A DNA stretch of 64,000 bases. Source: Allosphingosinicella vermicomposti (GTDB taxonomy: Bacteria > Pseudomonadota > Alphaproteobacteria > Sphingomonadales > Sphingomonadaceae). The DNA is taken from the NCBI RefSeq assembly GCF_003012815.1, contig NZ_PXYJ01000001.1:1148956-1212955 (forward strand). Direction: 5' to 3'. The translations under genes were made by a program, and so were the position numbers. Positions 17,558 to 25,556 of this stretch are shown here, one piece after another (position 1 is the first letter of the stretch; every line of letters begins with the position of its first letter). The notes beneath the pieces are model-generated. The model was not told the origin of the DNA. It saw only the letters and a list, made by a program, of their open reading frames with translations, and did no database searches.

Positions 17558-19444
17558 TCAACCGGCACGCGAGTAGTCGTGTTCGTAGGCGTCGCGAGCC
17601 AAGAACCGACTGTAGGCGTTCAAGAGTGAGGTCGCTAGGGGATCGCGGATCCGGCCGCGCCGACGGATCGGATAGCTGTAGGCACCCTTATCATAGGCGC
17701 CATACTTGACGAACCCCTTCTTGGGCGACGCCCGCGGGACGACCGCGGCGGCCAGAAGGTCGGCGACCGCATCCTTGTGCGCCTTTCGCGCATCCTCGAT
17801 CTGCCTGCTCACCTTGCCGAAATGCGCCCTCAGCTTGCCCTCACGCTTCTCCCACGACCTACTGGGAAGGCTCAGGTCCGGATCGGCCTCGGCGCCGAGC
17901 TGGCAGGCGCCGTCCTTGTTCAATACGGCGAGGTCCAGCACATGCAGGTTGGCGGGTGTGGCGTCGGCCAACAGGACCGCGGCGGATTGCGCGCCATTGT
18001 GGTCGTAATGATCAAGCGAGAAGGTCAAGCCATCCTTCATCGCCGCTTCAACGCCTAACTCCCGGGTGCGCAGCGGCGCGAGAACAGCGACCTTGAAGTT
18101 GTCTTCGCGCGCCCGCTCGCCATTGCTGCGGACCATCAGGTCGCAGGGTTGAGCGATCAGTACCCAGAGCTTGAGATTGGCCCCCTCCCCGATCTCAAAC
18201 AAGTCGCCGTTCCGCAACGGGTCGTTATAGCCGTTGACCAGCTCATCGCTCTCGTAGAGCTCTTCCCACCGCAACTTGTGCAGCCGCTCCTGCGAGGTGG
18301 CCGACAGCTCACGGCCGATGTCGGCGATGTCCTTTACGGTCCGCGCTGCGGCCGAAAAATCGCTCACCCTAGCCTGCTGCAGGATCTGGGTCTTCACCTG
18401 GTCCTTTTGGATGATCCCATACAGGCGGATCAATGTCTCCAGTTCCGAGACTCCCTCCGTCTCAGACGATTTCACGATCATGTGCTCGAAATCGATCGGA
18501 TCAAGATCCGAGAATCGTTCAAGGGCGTCTTCCAGCGCTTTCTCGAAGGCGTCGGCCGCCAGATTCTTCATTGTCTGGCTGTAGGTGTTGATCAGGGTCC
18601 GATAGACGGCGCCGTAAAAGGTTGGCGCGTCGTCCAAGGTGGCCTTGGCGATCGGCATGAAGAACCGAAGGTCCAACTTCTCGGACTTCTCCAGCCTACG
18701 CCAGGAAGCCACCTCCTCGTCCTTGTCGACGGTGTGGGTCAGCATTCCGCAGAACCAGCGCGTGCCGAACCCGGCCCGCTCCTTCTCAGCCATGTCGCGA
18801 ATGATGTCCGAACCTTTATGGAAACCCAGGCCGGCGTCATCGACCTCAAGTTCCTGGTCGAACAGGAAGAGTGTCCGACGCTCCTCAGTACATTCTGCGA
18901 TCAAGGCGGCCCGCCGCTCATACCATGCCTGGGGCGTCAGCAGATGCGCCGTCGTTTCGTCGGGTAGGAGATCCTGGAGCCGCCCCAGGGCCTCGCGTTC
19001 CGCGGCGTCCTCGCTTTGGGCGGAGAGCACTGCGCGAAGCTCCGCCAGCTTATCGCCGTCGAGTTCCGCCAGTCGTGCCGCTAGCTGCTCCTGCAGCGCA
19101 TCATTTTCCAGGTTCAATAAGACGCCGACGAAAAACGGAGCTAGCGCCTCGCTCGCTTCGGGTTTCGCCGCCAGGGCCTTGATGACTGCGCCCGCGTCGG
19201 TCTGAAGTTCGGCCTTGTCATCGACGAAAACGATCTTAGCGATCTTCAGATGGGCGAAGAGCTGGGCAAGCTTGCTGCGCGCGTCATCCCCCTCCGGCGC
19301 CACCGCCTCGGCGGCCGGCTGCGAGGGTGACGTTGTCACTGCAAAAACCGTGTCGCCGGCTGCAACAGACTCTGGCGTGACGAGATTGAGCGCAGCAGGC
19401 GCCGGGGTTACGTTGGGCGCCTTCGGCTTGGGTTCGTTAGCCAT
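17558..19444 (-). CDS. receiver-domain protein, output partner of the dual-GHKL kinase
   Basis: The 628-residue protein has a proline/alanine-rich N-terminus (about 1-55), then an expanded receiver-like domain. KIVFVDDKAEL (acidic pair Asp75/76) ends strand 1, LFLFDQELE (Asp196, probable phospho-acceptor) ends strand 3, CGMLTHT (about 233-238) resembles strand 4 with its Thr, and FMPIAK (Lys267) resembles the conserved Lys. A 100-residue helical insert separates strands 1 and 3. The C-terminal half has no recognised DNA-binding domain; it contains GDLFEIGEG...VLIAQPCDLMVR and a basic tail. The ATG at 19444 overlaps the kinase stop by 8 nt, so the two are translationally coupled. Confidence 0.7.
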   Translation of the reverse strand: MANEPKPKAPNVTPAPAALNLVTPESVAAGDTVFAVTTSPSQPAAEAVAPEGDDARSKLAQLFAHLKIAKIVFVDDKAELQTDAGAVIKALAAKPEASEALAPFFVGVLLNLENDALQEQLAARLAELDGDKLAELRAVLSAQSEDAAEREALGRLQDLLPDETTAHLLTPQAWYERRAALIAECTEERRTLFLFDQELEVDDAGLGFHKGSDIIRDMAEKERAGFGTRWFCGMLTHTVDKDEEVASWRRLEKSEKLDLRFFMPIAKATLDDAPTFYGAVYRTLINTYSQTMKNLAADAFEKALEDALERFSDLDPIDFEHMIVKSSETEGVSELETLIRLYGIIQKDQVKTQILQQARVSDFSAAARTVKDIADIGRELSATSQERLHKLRWEELYESDELVNGYNDPLRNGDLFEIGEGANLKLWVLIAQPCDLMVRSNGERAREDNFKVAVLAPLRTRELGVEAAMKDGLTFSLDHYDHNGAQSAAVLLADATPANLHVLDLAVLNKDGACQLGAEADPDLSLPSRSWEKREGKLRAHFGKVSRQIEDARKAHKDAVADLLAAAVVPRASPKKGFVKYGAYDKGAYSYPIRRRGRIRDPLATSLLNAYSRFLARDAYEHDYSRAG

Positions 19445-21917
19445 CGATAATCCCTGAGAGATCCAACTCGAAGATGTATCGGCGGTCTTGGGGGTTGCGA
19501 TCACTTAGCAGAGCGATGCTGCAGCCCATAGACTCCAAAATCTGGGCGCTTATGAACAAGCCAAGACCCCGCCCCTCGTCTTTTGGTTTCAAGGTGATGA
19601 AGGGCTCGAACAGGACGTCCTCGACGGCCGGGTCCACTCCGCCGGCGTTGTCCCAGACACGAAGCCGGGGCGCGGCGTAGGCGATCGAGAGCTTGGGGCG
19701 GAAGGCCTTGTCGCGGGATTGAACTTCGGCAAGCCAGTACTCGGCGTTCAGCAGAACATTGTCGATGACCTGCGTAAGTCGCCCTCGATTGGTCTTCACG
19801 GCAAAATCGACGCTGCCCGCCTCGATTTCCGTTTCGATACCGCAGTTGGTCCAACGGTCGGCGAAGTGTTCGCGAATTTGATCGACGAGGCCGCCGACCT
19901 TGAATCTCTCGATCTTATCGCGCTGATAGCGCAGTGACGGCGACAGATGGCCGATCTGCCGACGAAGCGCTGAGGCTGCGGCGGTCACGTCCTGACCCAG
20001 GACCAACAAGTCGGCGTTCGGGGGTGACGCTTTGCGCGCGCGAGCAATTGCGGCTGCGGCCTTCTGCATTAGCCGGTCGGTCTGGTTCTGCACCTCGTGT
20101 GATAGCGCTTCCGCGAGTAGGCCAAGACCGGCAAGTTCGGAGAAATCCTGGAGCTGGTCATTCAGCACGTCGAGCCGCGGCGACAATGTCCCCACTATGT
20201 CGGCGAGATCCTTGGCCTCTTCGGCGTAGCCCGAAAGTTGGCCGAACAGCGCCTGAGAGGCTTCAAGCGCCTGATTGGCTTCGGTCAACAAGTCGGCAAG
20301 TTCGCGCTCCGCCGCGCTCGATAAAATCGGGGCCTGTTTGATCCTGCTCGTAACCGCCGCGATCTTGCTGCGGGCAGCAGTGGTATTGGCCTCCAGCGCC
20401 TGTGCGGAACGGCTGTAGGTGGACAGTCGGCGGGCCACAACTTCGGCGTCGGCAATCGCCTTACGGCCGCCCTCGAAGGGCTTAGAGCGCGCGGGTAGAT
20501 CAGCCTTGTAGGTGTTGAAGTTGCGTCGCGTCCATTCGTAGAAGCCGCCGATGACCTCAACAGTTTGCATCATCAAGCGCCGGAAATTGTGGGAATAGGG
20601 ATTGGCGACGAAGCCTTCACGATCGGTCTTTTCTTTTAGGTTGCCGTTAGCGGCTTCGCTTATCGAGACGAACCCTAGGACGTTCTGCGGACGCAGACCG
20701 TAGTAGGATGTTGCGCTCGTCTGCTGAGCGCTGAGCCGCAGCCAATCCTCGCCATTCAGCCCATAGGGCTTAATGGCGAATCCGTCGCGAAACACCTTGA
20801 TGCCCGCGTGGAGCTGGACGATCTGGCGCACTTCGTGGGCGTTGGCTAAGCCGCCAAGCTTGGCGCCAACCTCGTCGCCGCGGAGCAGGAACTCGTCGAT
20901 CTCAGCGTGGAACGGGCCGGGATCGGCGACAATGGCGTCGCCATCGCCTTCCCCCGGAACCGTCTCGACCTTCGCAAGGGACGACAGCGGCAGACGGTAT
21001 CTGAACTCTAGGAAATAGTTCGGATCGTCGCTGTAGTTAAACTCTACCGGCGCTTTGCGAGCCTTCAGATACTCATAGAACGCGCGGCCATTGTCGCGGG
21101 CCAACAGTTGGTCGAACGAGTCCTGGTCCTGATTGCCACGGAGCTTCACAAGCCGGAACTTGCCCCTGAGGTCCATCTGCCCGTCGACGAAGTCGACTAC
21201 AAACTTGGCGACGGCCGCGCCGCGCACCTTGGTGGAGACCTGGCCAAGGTCGATCGGCCGGCCATCAATGCGCAGCGTCACTAGGAACGGCCGGGCCTCA
21301 GCGAACGGTGAGATGATCTGGGAGAGGTCAGCGATCAGCTTTTCCACGGCGCCGCCGCGCCAGACATCTGGATTGCGCAAGTCCGAGATGACCAGCATCG
21401 TGCCCTTCGCCCGGCCAGTGGCCGCTGGCTCAATGGTCACCGGTACCTCGCTGAGACTCTTATCGTCGGTAAAGGCGTTCCAAGCGAAAGCGACGTGCTG
21501 CGTCGCAGCCTGACCGTCCTTGCGCGTATATAGTTCCAGGTTCTGCCCTAGTTTCTGGGTGCTGAGCCGCCCCAAGCCTTTGTCGCCGAGGGGGGTGCGC
21601 CCCTTGGGCGTCACGCCTCCGGCCGCCTTCAAAACGCGCTTCCCCGACAGCGAGATCATCAGCCAGCCGCGCTCGATATCATCCCGGTCCATACCCATGC
21701 CGTCATCTTCGATAGTGATGTAGCCGACGGCGTTTGGGAATTTACCCTGCTCGCCAGGATGCGAGTCCACGGTATTGACCACCACGTGGGCGTAGTCGGC
21801 GTCCGCGTCATAGGCGTTCTTGACCAATTCGACGATGGCGGTGACCTCGTCGGAGACCAGCTCGTCCCCCAGCTGGCGCACGACCGCTGCGCTGATATCG
21901 AAGTGTGGACCAACCAT
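19437..21917 (-). CDS. dual GHKL ATPase / histidine kinase-like sensor
   Basis: The 826-residue protein carries two GHKL modules. The N-terminal one is MORC/Hsp90-like: ELVKNAYDADA (about 31-41), DDGMGMD and GDKGLGRLS. The C-terminal one is histidine-kinase-like: a possible H-box ALSHEVQNQ (His about 610), N-box QVIDNVLLNAEYW, WDNAGGVDP and LFEPFITLKPKDEGRGLGLF. A coiled-coil region (about 480-600) lies before the H-box. No membrane segment is visible, so it should be cytosolic. It starts 4 nt after the methyltransferase stop and overlaps the receiver gene, implying one transcript. It probably senses a nucleic-acid or phage cue and phosphorylates the receiver protein; that is inference. Confidence 0.8.
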   Translation of the reverse strand: MVGPHFDISAAVVRQLGDELVSDEVTAIVELVKNAYDADADYAHVVVNTVDSHPGEQGKFPNAVGYITIEDDGMGMDRDDIERGWLMISLSGKRVLKAAGGVTPKGRTPLGDKGLGRLSTQKLGQNLELYTRKDGQAATQHVAFAWNAFTDDKSLSEVPVTIEPAATGRAKGTMLVISDLRNPDVWRGGAVEKLIADLSQIISPFAEARPFLVTLRIDGRPIDLGQVSTKVRGAAVAKFVVDFVDGQMDLRGKFRLVKLRGNQDQDSFDQLLARDNGRAFYEYLKARKAPVEFNYSDDPNYFLEFRYRLPLSSLAKVETVPGEGDGDAIVADPGPFHAEIDEFLLRGDEVGAKLGGLANAHEVRQIVQLHAGIKVFRDGFAIKPYGLNGEDWLRLSAQQTSATSYYGLRPQNVLGFVSISEAANGNLKEKTDREGFVANPYSHNFRRLMMQTVEVIGGFYEWTRRNFNTYKADLPARSKPFEGGRKAIADAEVVARRLSTYSRSAQALEANTTAARSKIAAVTSRIKQAPILSSAAERELADLLTEANQALEASQALFGQLSGYAEEAKDLADIVGTLSPRLDVLNDQLQDFSELAGLGLLAEALSHEVQNQTDRLMQKAAAAIARARKASPPNADLLVLGQDVTAAASALRRQIGHLSPSLRYQRDKIERFKVGGLVDQIREHFADRWTNCGIETEIEAGSVDFAVKTNRGRLTQVIDNVLLNAEYWLAEVQSRDKAFRPKLSIAYAAPRLRVWDNAGGVDPAVEDVLFEPFITLKPKDEGRGLGLFISAQILESMGCSIALLSDRNPQDRRYIFELDLSGIIDG

Positions 21918-21921
21918 GCGA

Positions 21922-23307
21922 CTAGCTCTCGACTTTGCGGGCTAGGAGGATCTTTTCCTCCCGCATGGTCGCCGAGCTCGCGTTTCGATCCGGCATGCGC
22001 TTGTGATGGATGCGCCGGGTCAGGGTGGTCACCACCTTGCAGTTCAAGCCCTCCAGCAGCTCGCCGAGCACCAGATTGGTAGGCACCTGCTGACCAGCGA
22101 TATTGCGATTGCCAACCGTCCAGATCATGTAGCTGTCGGGCTTCATGACCCCAACGATGCTGTCGAGGCTGGCGCCGAAATCGCGATAGAAGCGAATAAG
22201 TCGGCTGCGGCCGTCATCGGGCTTGGCCGGCAAGCCATCGGCGAAGCGCTTCAATTTGGGCGACGCTTCCAGGAGCTTGGCCTCGTCCCAGGCCGCATTC
22301 CCGGAGGCCCCGCCTAGGCTGCGCCGATCGATCTCTTGGGTGGTGCGCAAGGTTGCAATGTCGGCCGCAGGGTCGATATCCTTGAAGTCGATCCAGTGCA
22401 GCGGAAGATAGGAGTGCTGGCCGTAGGTGACCGTCGTTAGATTGTCGCCATAGGGCGGCGAGGTCATCAGGAGGTCGAAGGGCGCTGCATCGCTCCAGTA
22501 GTCCAAGACCTGCCGTGTATCGCCGACGCGGACCTCCGTCTCGCCGACATATTTGAAGGCCTTGATCTGCTTCGCCTCGCCCAGCCGGCGCCTAAAGGTG
22601 GAGAAGCTCGATGCGTTCTCTCGGGCGAGTTCACCAAACACCGCGATCGGCGAGAGCGCACGCTTAGCGATCTCCTCAGCGGGACGGGCATGCAGCTTAT
22701 AGGTTGAGGTGCGGTCGTTGCTGGTCAGTCGGACGGTCTCGGCCAGGGTCACCCATAGGAACCGGCGCACCCAGAGGTTGTCGCACGTGCGAATGGCCCG
22801 TCGCAGCCGCGACAGCTCTACCGCCACTTCTGGCTGAAACCACTTTTCACGGTTGGCCATCGCGGTTTCAATGGTTTTGCGGCCATCGGCCTTGGCCGTT
22901 GCGGCCACCTGTTCAGCGATGGCTCCGATGGAAAATTCTATGGTCCGGGCCGTCCGGACCCGGCTGATCAGCACCGCAAGGGGATTGATGTCGTTGCCGT
23001 AGACATCGAGCCCAAAGTGCATACCGCTGACCAGCGAGGTGCCCGAGCCTAGGAACGGGTCGTAGATCGACCGGACATCTGGCCGCGCTTCCAACACGGC
23101 CTCAAGGAGTCGGCGCTGGACTAGCGGGACCATCATCGCCGGATACTGGAAGATGCGGTGAGCGCTATCGCTGCGGTCGCGATCCTTCAGGGACCAGAAG
23201 TCTGGGTCGGCGCCTTTGGTCTCCAGTAGCTTCAGTAGTTCGGCGTCGACGTCTTCCTGCGTGCGGACAGCTGGTCTGAGAGCGTCGCATTGCGCTAAAG
23301 GAGTCAT
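21922..23307 (-). CDS. DNA methyltransferase with TSPPY motif
   Basis: The 461-residue protein has the SAM-binding motif YDPFLGSGTSLV (about 98-109), NDINPLAV as motif II, and the catalytic TSPPYGDN at about residue 281, placing it in the N4-cytosine/N6-adenine amino-methyltransferase group. A variable region of about 160 residues separates motifs I and IV and may recognise DNA. A TTG at 23310 precedes the ATG at 23307; I prefer ATG. It is the first gene of a tight operon with the GHKL kinase and receiver genes. It may mark self DNA for a system using the divergent nuclease-like protein. Confidence 0.88.
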   Translation of the reverse strand: MTPLAQCDALRPAVRTQEDVDAELLKLLETKGADPDFWSLKDRDRSDSAHRIFQYPAMMVPLVQRRLLEAVLEARPDVRSIYDPFLGSGTSLVSGMHFGLDVYGNDINPLAVLISRVRTARTIEFSIGAIAEQVAATAKADGRKTIETAMANREKWFQPEVAVELSRLRRAIRTCDNLWVRRFLWVTLAETVRLTSNDRTSTYKLHARPAEEIAKRALSPIAVFGELARENASSFSTFRRRLGEAKQIKAFKYVGETEVRVGDTRQVLDYWSDAAPFDLLMTSPPYGDNLTTVTYGQHSYLPLHWIDFKDIDPAADIATLRTTQEIDRRSLGGASGNAAWDEAKLLEASPKLKRFADGLPAKPDDGRSRLIRFYRDFGASLDSIVGVMKPDSYMIWTVGNRNIAGQQVPTNLVLGELLEGLNCKVVTTLTRRIHHKRMPDRNASSATMREEKILLARKVES

Positions 23308-23708
23308 CAAGCGCTCGTCCTGAAGTCAGCCCGGGTCACCCCGTGGGCGATGATCGCGAATATCGGGATAACCTTGCCAGACCTCCGGCCTCCACCCCTT
23401 AGGGCCTGACGATAGCGGCATAGTTTGCTTCCGTGAAGTCCCCTCCCCAGGTCAAGCCGAGGCCGGCCGCAAGCCACTGCGTCGTCGCCCCGTGCGAGCC
23501 TTTTCTCTTATGCCCCGATCCAGCGTACGCGCCACGTTGGCGGCACGAAGTGCACTGCGCCTCGCCCCTAGCCGGGTCTCAATACACAAGCATAATGGGA
23601 CGGTTCGACTCGAGGATACGCACATGCAGCTAGCGCCGAGGAAGATAAAAGAGGCTTCGGAGCCCCTGAAGCGCCGGCGTCCAGCACTAACTGCCGCGGA
23701 CGGACGCG
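23308..23708. other. divergent intergenic region, no gene supported
   Basis: About 400 bp separate the minus-strand methyltransferase operon from the plus-strand nuclease-like gene. Short frames exist but none has a convincing start or composition. It must contain both divergent promoters; I see no clear -35/-10 pair or operator palindrome. Confidence 0.6.
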
Positions 23709-25079
23709 ATGACTCCGATTAGCCAACAACGTTTCGACGCACTGGCCGGGTATACCCGTCTACCAACGATCGTACTGATCATCCAGGAAGCGGCATGGTT
23801 CGCAACTGCGGACGAACGCCTGCTTGGCATCATCACCTGGGACCGCTTCGATTATGATTACGGATGGGTCGTCCTTGGACGGGACCGGCGTGGGCGCTTC
23901 CGCGCCATCGATCAGGACGTTTCGTACCCGACCTTCGCCCATGCGGAGGATCGTCTCGCGAAAGCAGTTGAGAAGCATGCGGCCTCACCGGACGAGAGCT
24001 ATTATCAAGGGGATGAGGAAGGGGCGCCGGTGGATTTTTTCACCCCGACGGTTGCCGAGGCGAGATTAAACCCGATCTTCAAGGTGCTGGTCGAGCAGGA
24101 ACGTTTCTCCCCTGCGCGCGAACTAATCAGGGCGATGATGCCTTTCTTCGAGGATGCCGACGGCAACTTCATCGAACAGTTCCAGACCACCGGCTTCGAT
24201 CCGCGACTCTGGGAGCTTTACCTCTTCGCGGCCTTCACCGAGCTCGGTTATGCTCCTGAAGAGGGCATAGGAGTCCCGGACCTTCTACTCGCTGGCCCGC
24301 GTGGTCGCATCGCGATCGAGGCTACAACCGCTAACCCGCCGCAGCTGGGAGCCGTGCCGCAGCCGACGTCCGACGACGAGATCCGCGCTTATCTGGAAAA
24401 TTATGTGCAGATCAAACTTGCTCGGGCTCTGACGCGCAAACTCTATCACAAGCAGCGCTACTGGAATGCGCCCAGGATTGATGGTGCGCCATTCGTGATT
24501 GCCCTGCAGGATTTTCATGCGCCCGCAGCAATGACCCGGATCACGCCGCTGGCCACCGAATATGTGTTCGGCGTGCGTCATTCGATGACCGACGGTAAAC
24601 GCCAGATTGAGCGGCTCACCGAGCACGTTTATGGCAATGCTCGCGAGCCATCGAACTTCTTTGAGCTCCCCGAGGCGGAGAATGTCAGCGCTGTCTTCCT
24701 AAATCCGCAAGGCACGATCACCAAGTTCAACCGGCTCGGCTACGTCGCGGGTTTTGGCAACCGCGACATCCGGATGATCCGGAGCGGCATCGCACGCGGC
24801 GAAATGAACCTGCATGATCCGCGGCCGACCATGTTCCATCAGGATGTTTGCGACCCGGCTTATGCCGAAAGCTGGGTGGAGGGCGCCGTTGTGTTACACA
24901 ATCCTCATGCGCGGATACCGCTCGATCCTGAGCTAATTTCTGGCGCGGCTCATGAGTTCCTTCAGCCGGATGGGAGCATCATGTCGCTGCTACCCGATTT
25001 CCAACCCTATATCTCGCGGACCAACATCAGCCTGGAGCATGACACATTTGATGTGCCGGACGAAGCTAGTGCATTCTGA
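23709..25079 (+). CDS. PD-(D/E)xK-like protein of unknown function, possible effector nuclease
   Basis: The 456-residue protein has a segment typical of the restriction-endonuclease fold. A helix with LWELYLFAAFTELGY is followed by GVPDLLLAG...IAIEATTANPP, with PD at about residues 195-196 and EAT at 207-209. The usual lysine of (D/E)xK is threonine, so catalysis is uncertain. The N-terminal 150 residues and the C-terminal half have no recognised domain. It is divergent from the methyltransferase operon and may be its nuclease partner. Confidence 0.65.
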   Translation: MTPISQQRFDALAGYTRLPTIVLIIQEAAWFATADERLLGIITWDRFDYDYGWVVLGRDRRGRFRAIDQDVSYPTFAHAEDRLAKAVEKHAASPDESYYQGDEEGAPVDFFTPTVAEARLNPIFKVLVEQERFSPARELIRAMMPFFEDADGNFIEQFQTTGFDPRLWELYLFAAFTELGYAPEEGIGVPDLLLAGPRGRIAIEATTANPPQLGAVPQPTSDDEIRAYLENYVQIKLARALTRKLYHKQRYWNAPRIDGAPFVIALQDFHAPAAMTRITPLATEYVFGVRHSMTDGKRQIERLTEHVYGNAREPSNFFELPEAENVSAVFLNPQGTITKFNRLGYVAGFGNRDIRMIRSGIARGEMNLHDPRPTMFHQDVCDPAYAESWVEGAVVLHNPHARIPLDPELISGAAHEFLQPDGSIMSLLPDFQPYISRTNISLEHDTFDVPDEASAF

Positions 25080-25385
25080 GATCGCTAGCGTGACCCTGTC
25101 GGGTCCCTGTCCTCGAGGCAGTCGCCGCCATCCTACGATCCGCTCGGCTCACCAGCGCGTAGCCCTACTGCGGCGCAGGAACGTCCGGTCGCGGCTCGTC
25201 CGAACCTCTAGATGTGAGATCGCGCAAAACGCCTCCCGATATCACCTGGGGGCAGCCGCGGACCGTATTTGGGTATTAAAGTATTCCCACAGAGGAGCGC
25301 ACCTTCTTACGACAACAGTATGGTATTCGGGCGGGGCCGAAACTCGACGCTGGAATAGGCGCTTACGCAGCCTCACGTCTGATTA

Positions 25386-25398
25386 GGTATCAGATACC
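25386..25398. repeat. 13-bp palindrome
   Basis: GGTATC, a central A and GATACC form a perfect dyad, the size of an operator half-site pair for a small HTH protein. Confidence 0.6.
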
Positions 25399-25440
25399 GC
25401 GTAGAGGCAGGCTGCGTGAGATACTGGAGGGCCACACTAC

Positions 25441-25507
25441 CGGCGCACACACAGTGTCCCCCCCTATATACCCCCGCACTGTGTGCGCCGGGGCGCGGCA
25501 CACAGTG
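25441..25507. repeat. inverted and direct CACACAGTG repeats
   Basis: CGGCGCACACACAGTG (25441-25456) faces CACTGTGTGCGCCG (25477-25490) across a C/T-rich 20-nt spacer. A third copy, GCACACAGTG, lies at 25498-25507. The 9-mer CACACAGTG thus occurs twice direct and once inverted just past the end of the replicase gene. This could be an origin iteron cluster, or a transcript-end structure. Confidence 0.65.
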
Positions 25508-25556
25508 AACCGGCTGCACAATTTCGTGCTATGTGCAGTCAATGCAGCGTGTGCAT

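Larger units (their letters stand above)
25080..25556. other. intergenic region with palindromes, possible origin or operator
   Basis: This gap lies between two convergent genes, the nuclease-like gene and the primase-replicase. I see no gene. It holds GGTATC-A-GATACC (25386-25398) and a cluster of CACACAGTG copies (25441-25507), listed separately. Confidence 0.6.

Noticed and set aside
23492..23722. 76-residue plus-strand frame upstream of the nuclease-like gene
   Set aside because: Basic, motif-free product overlapping the start of a better-supported gene.
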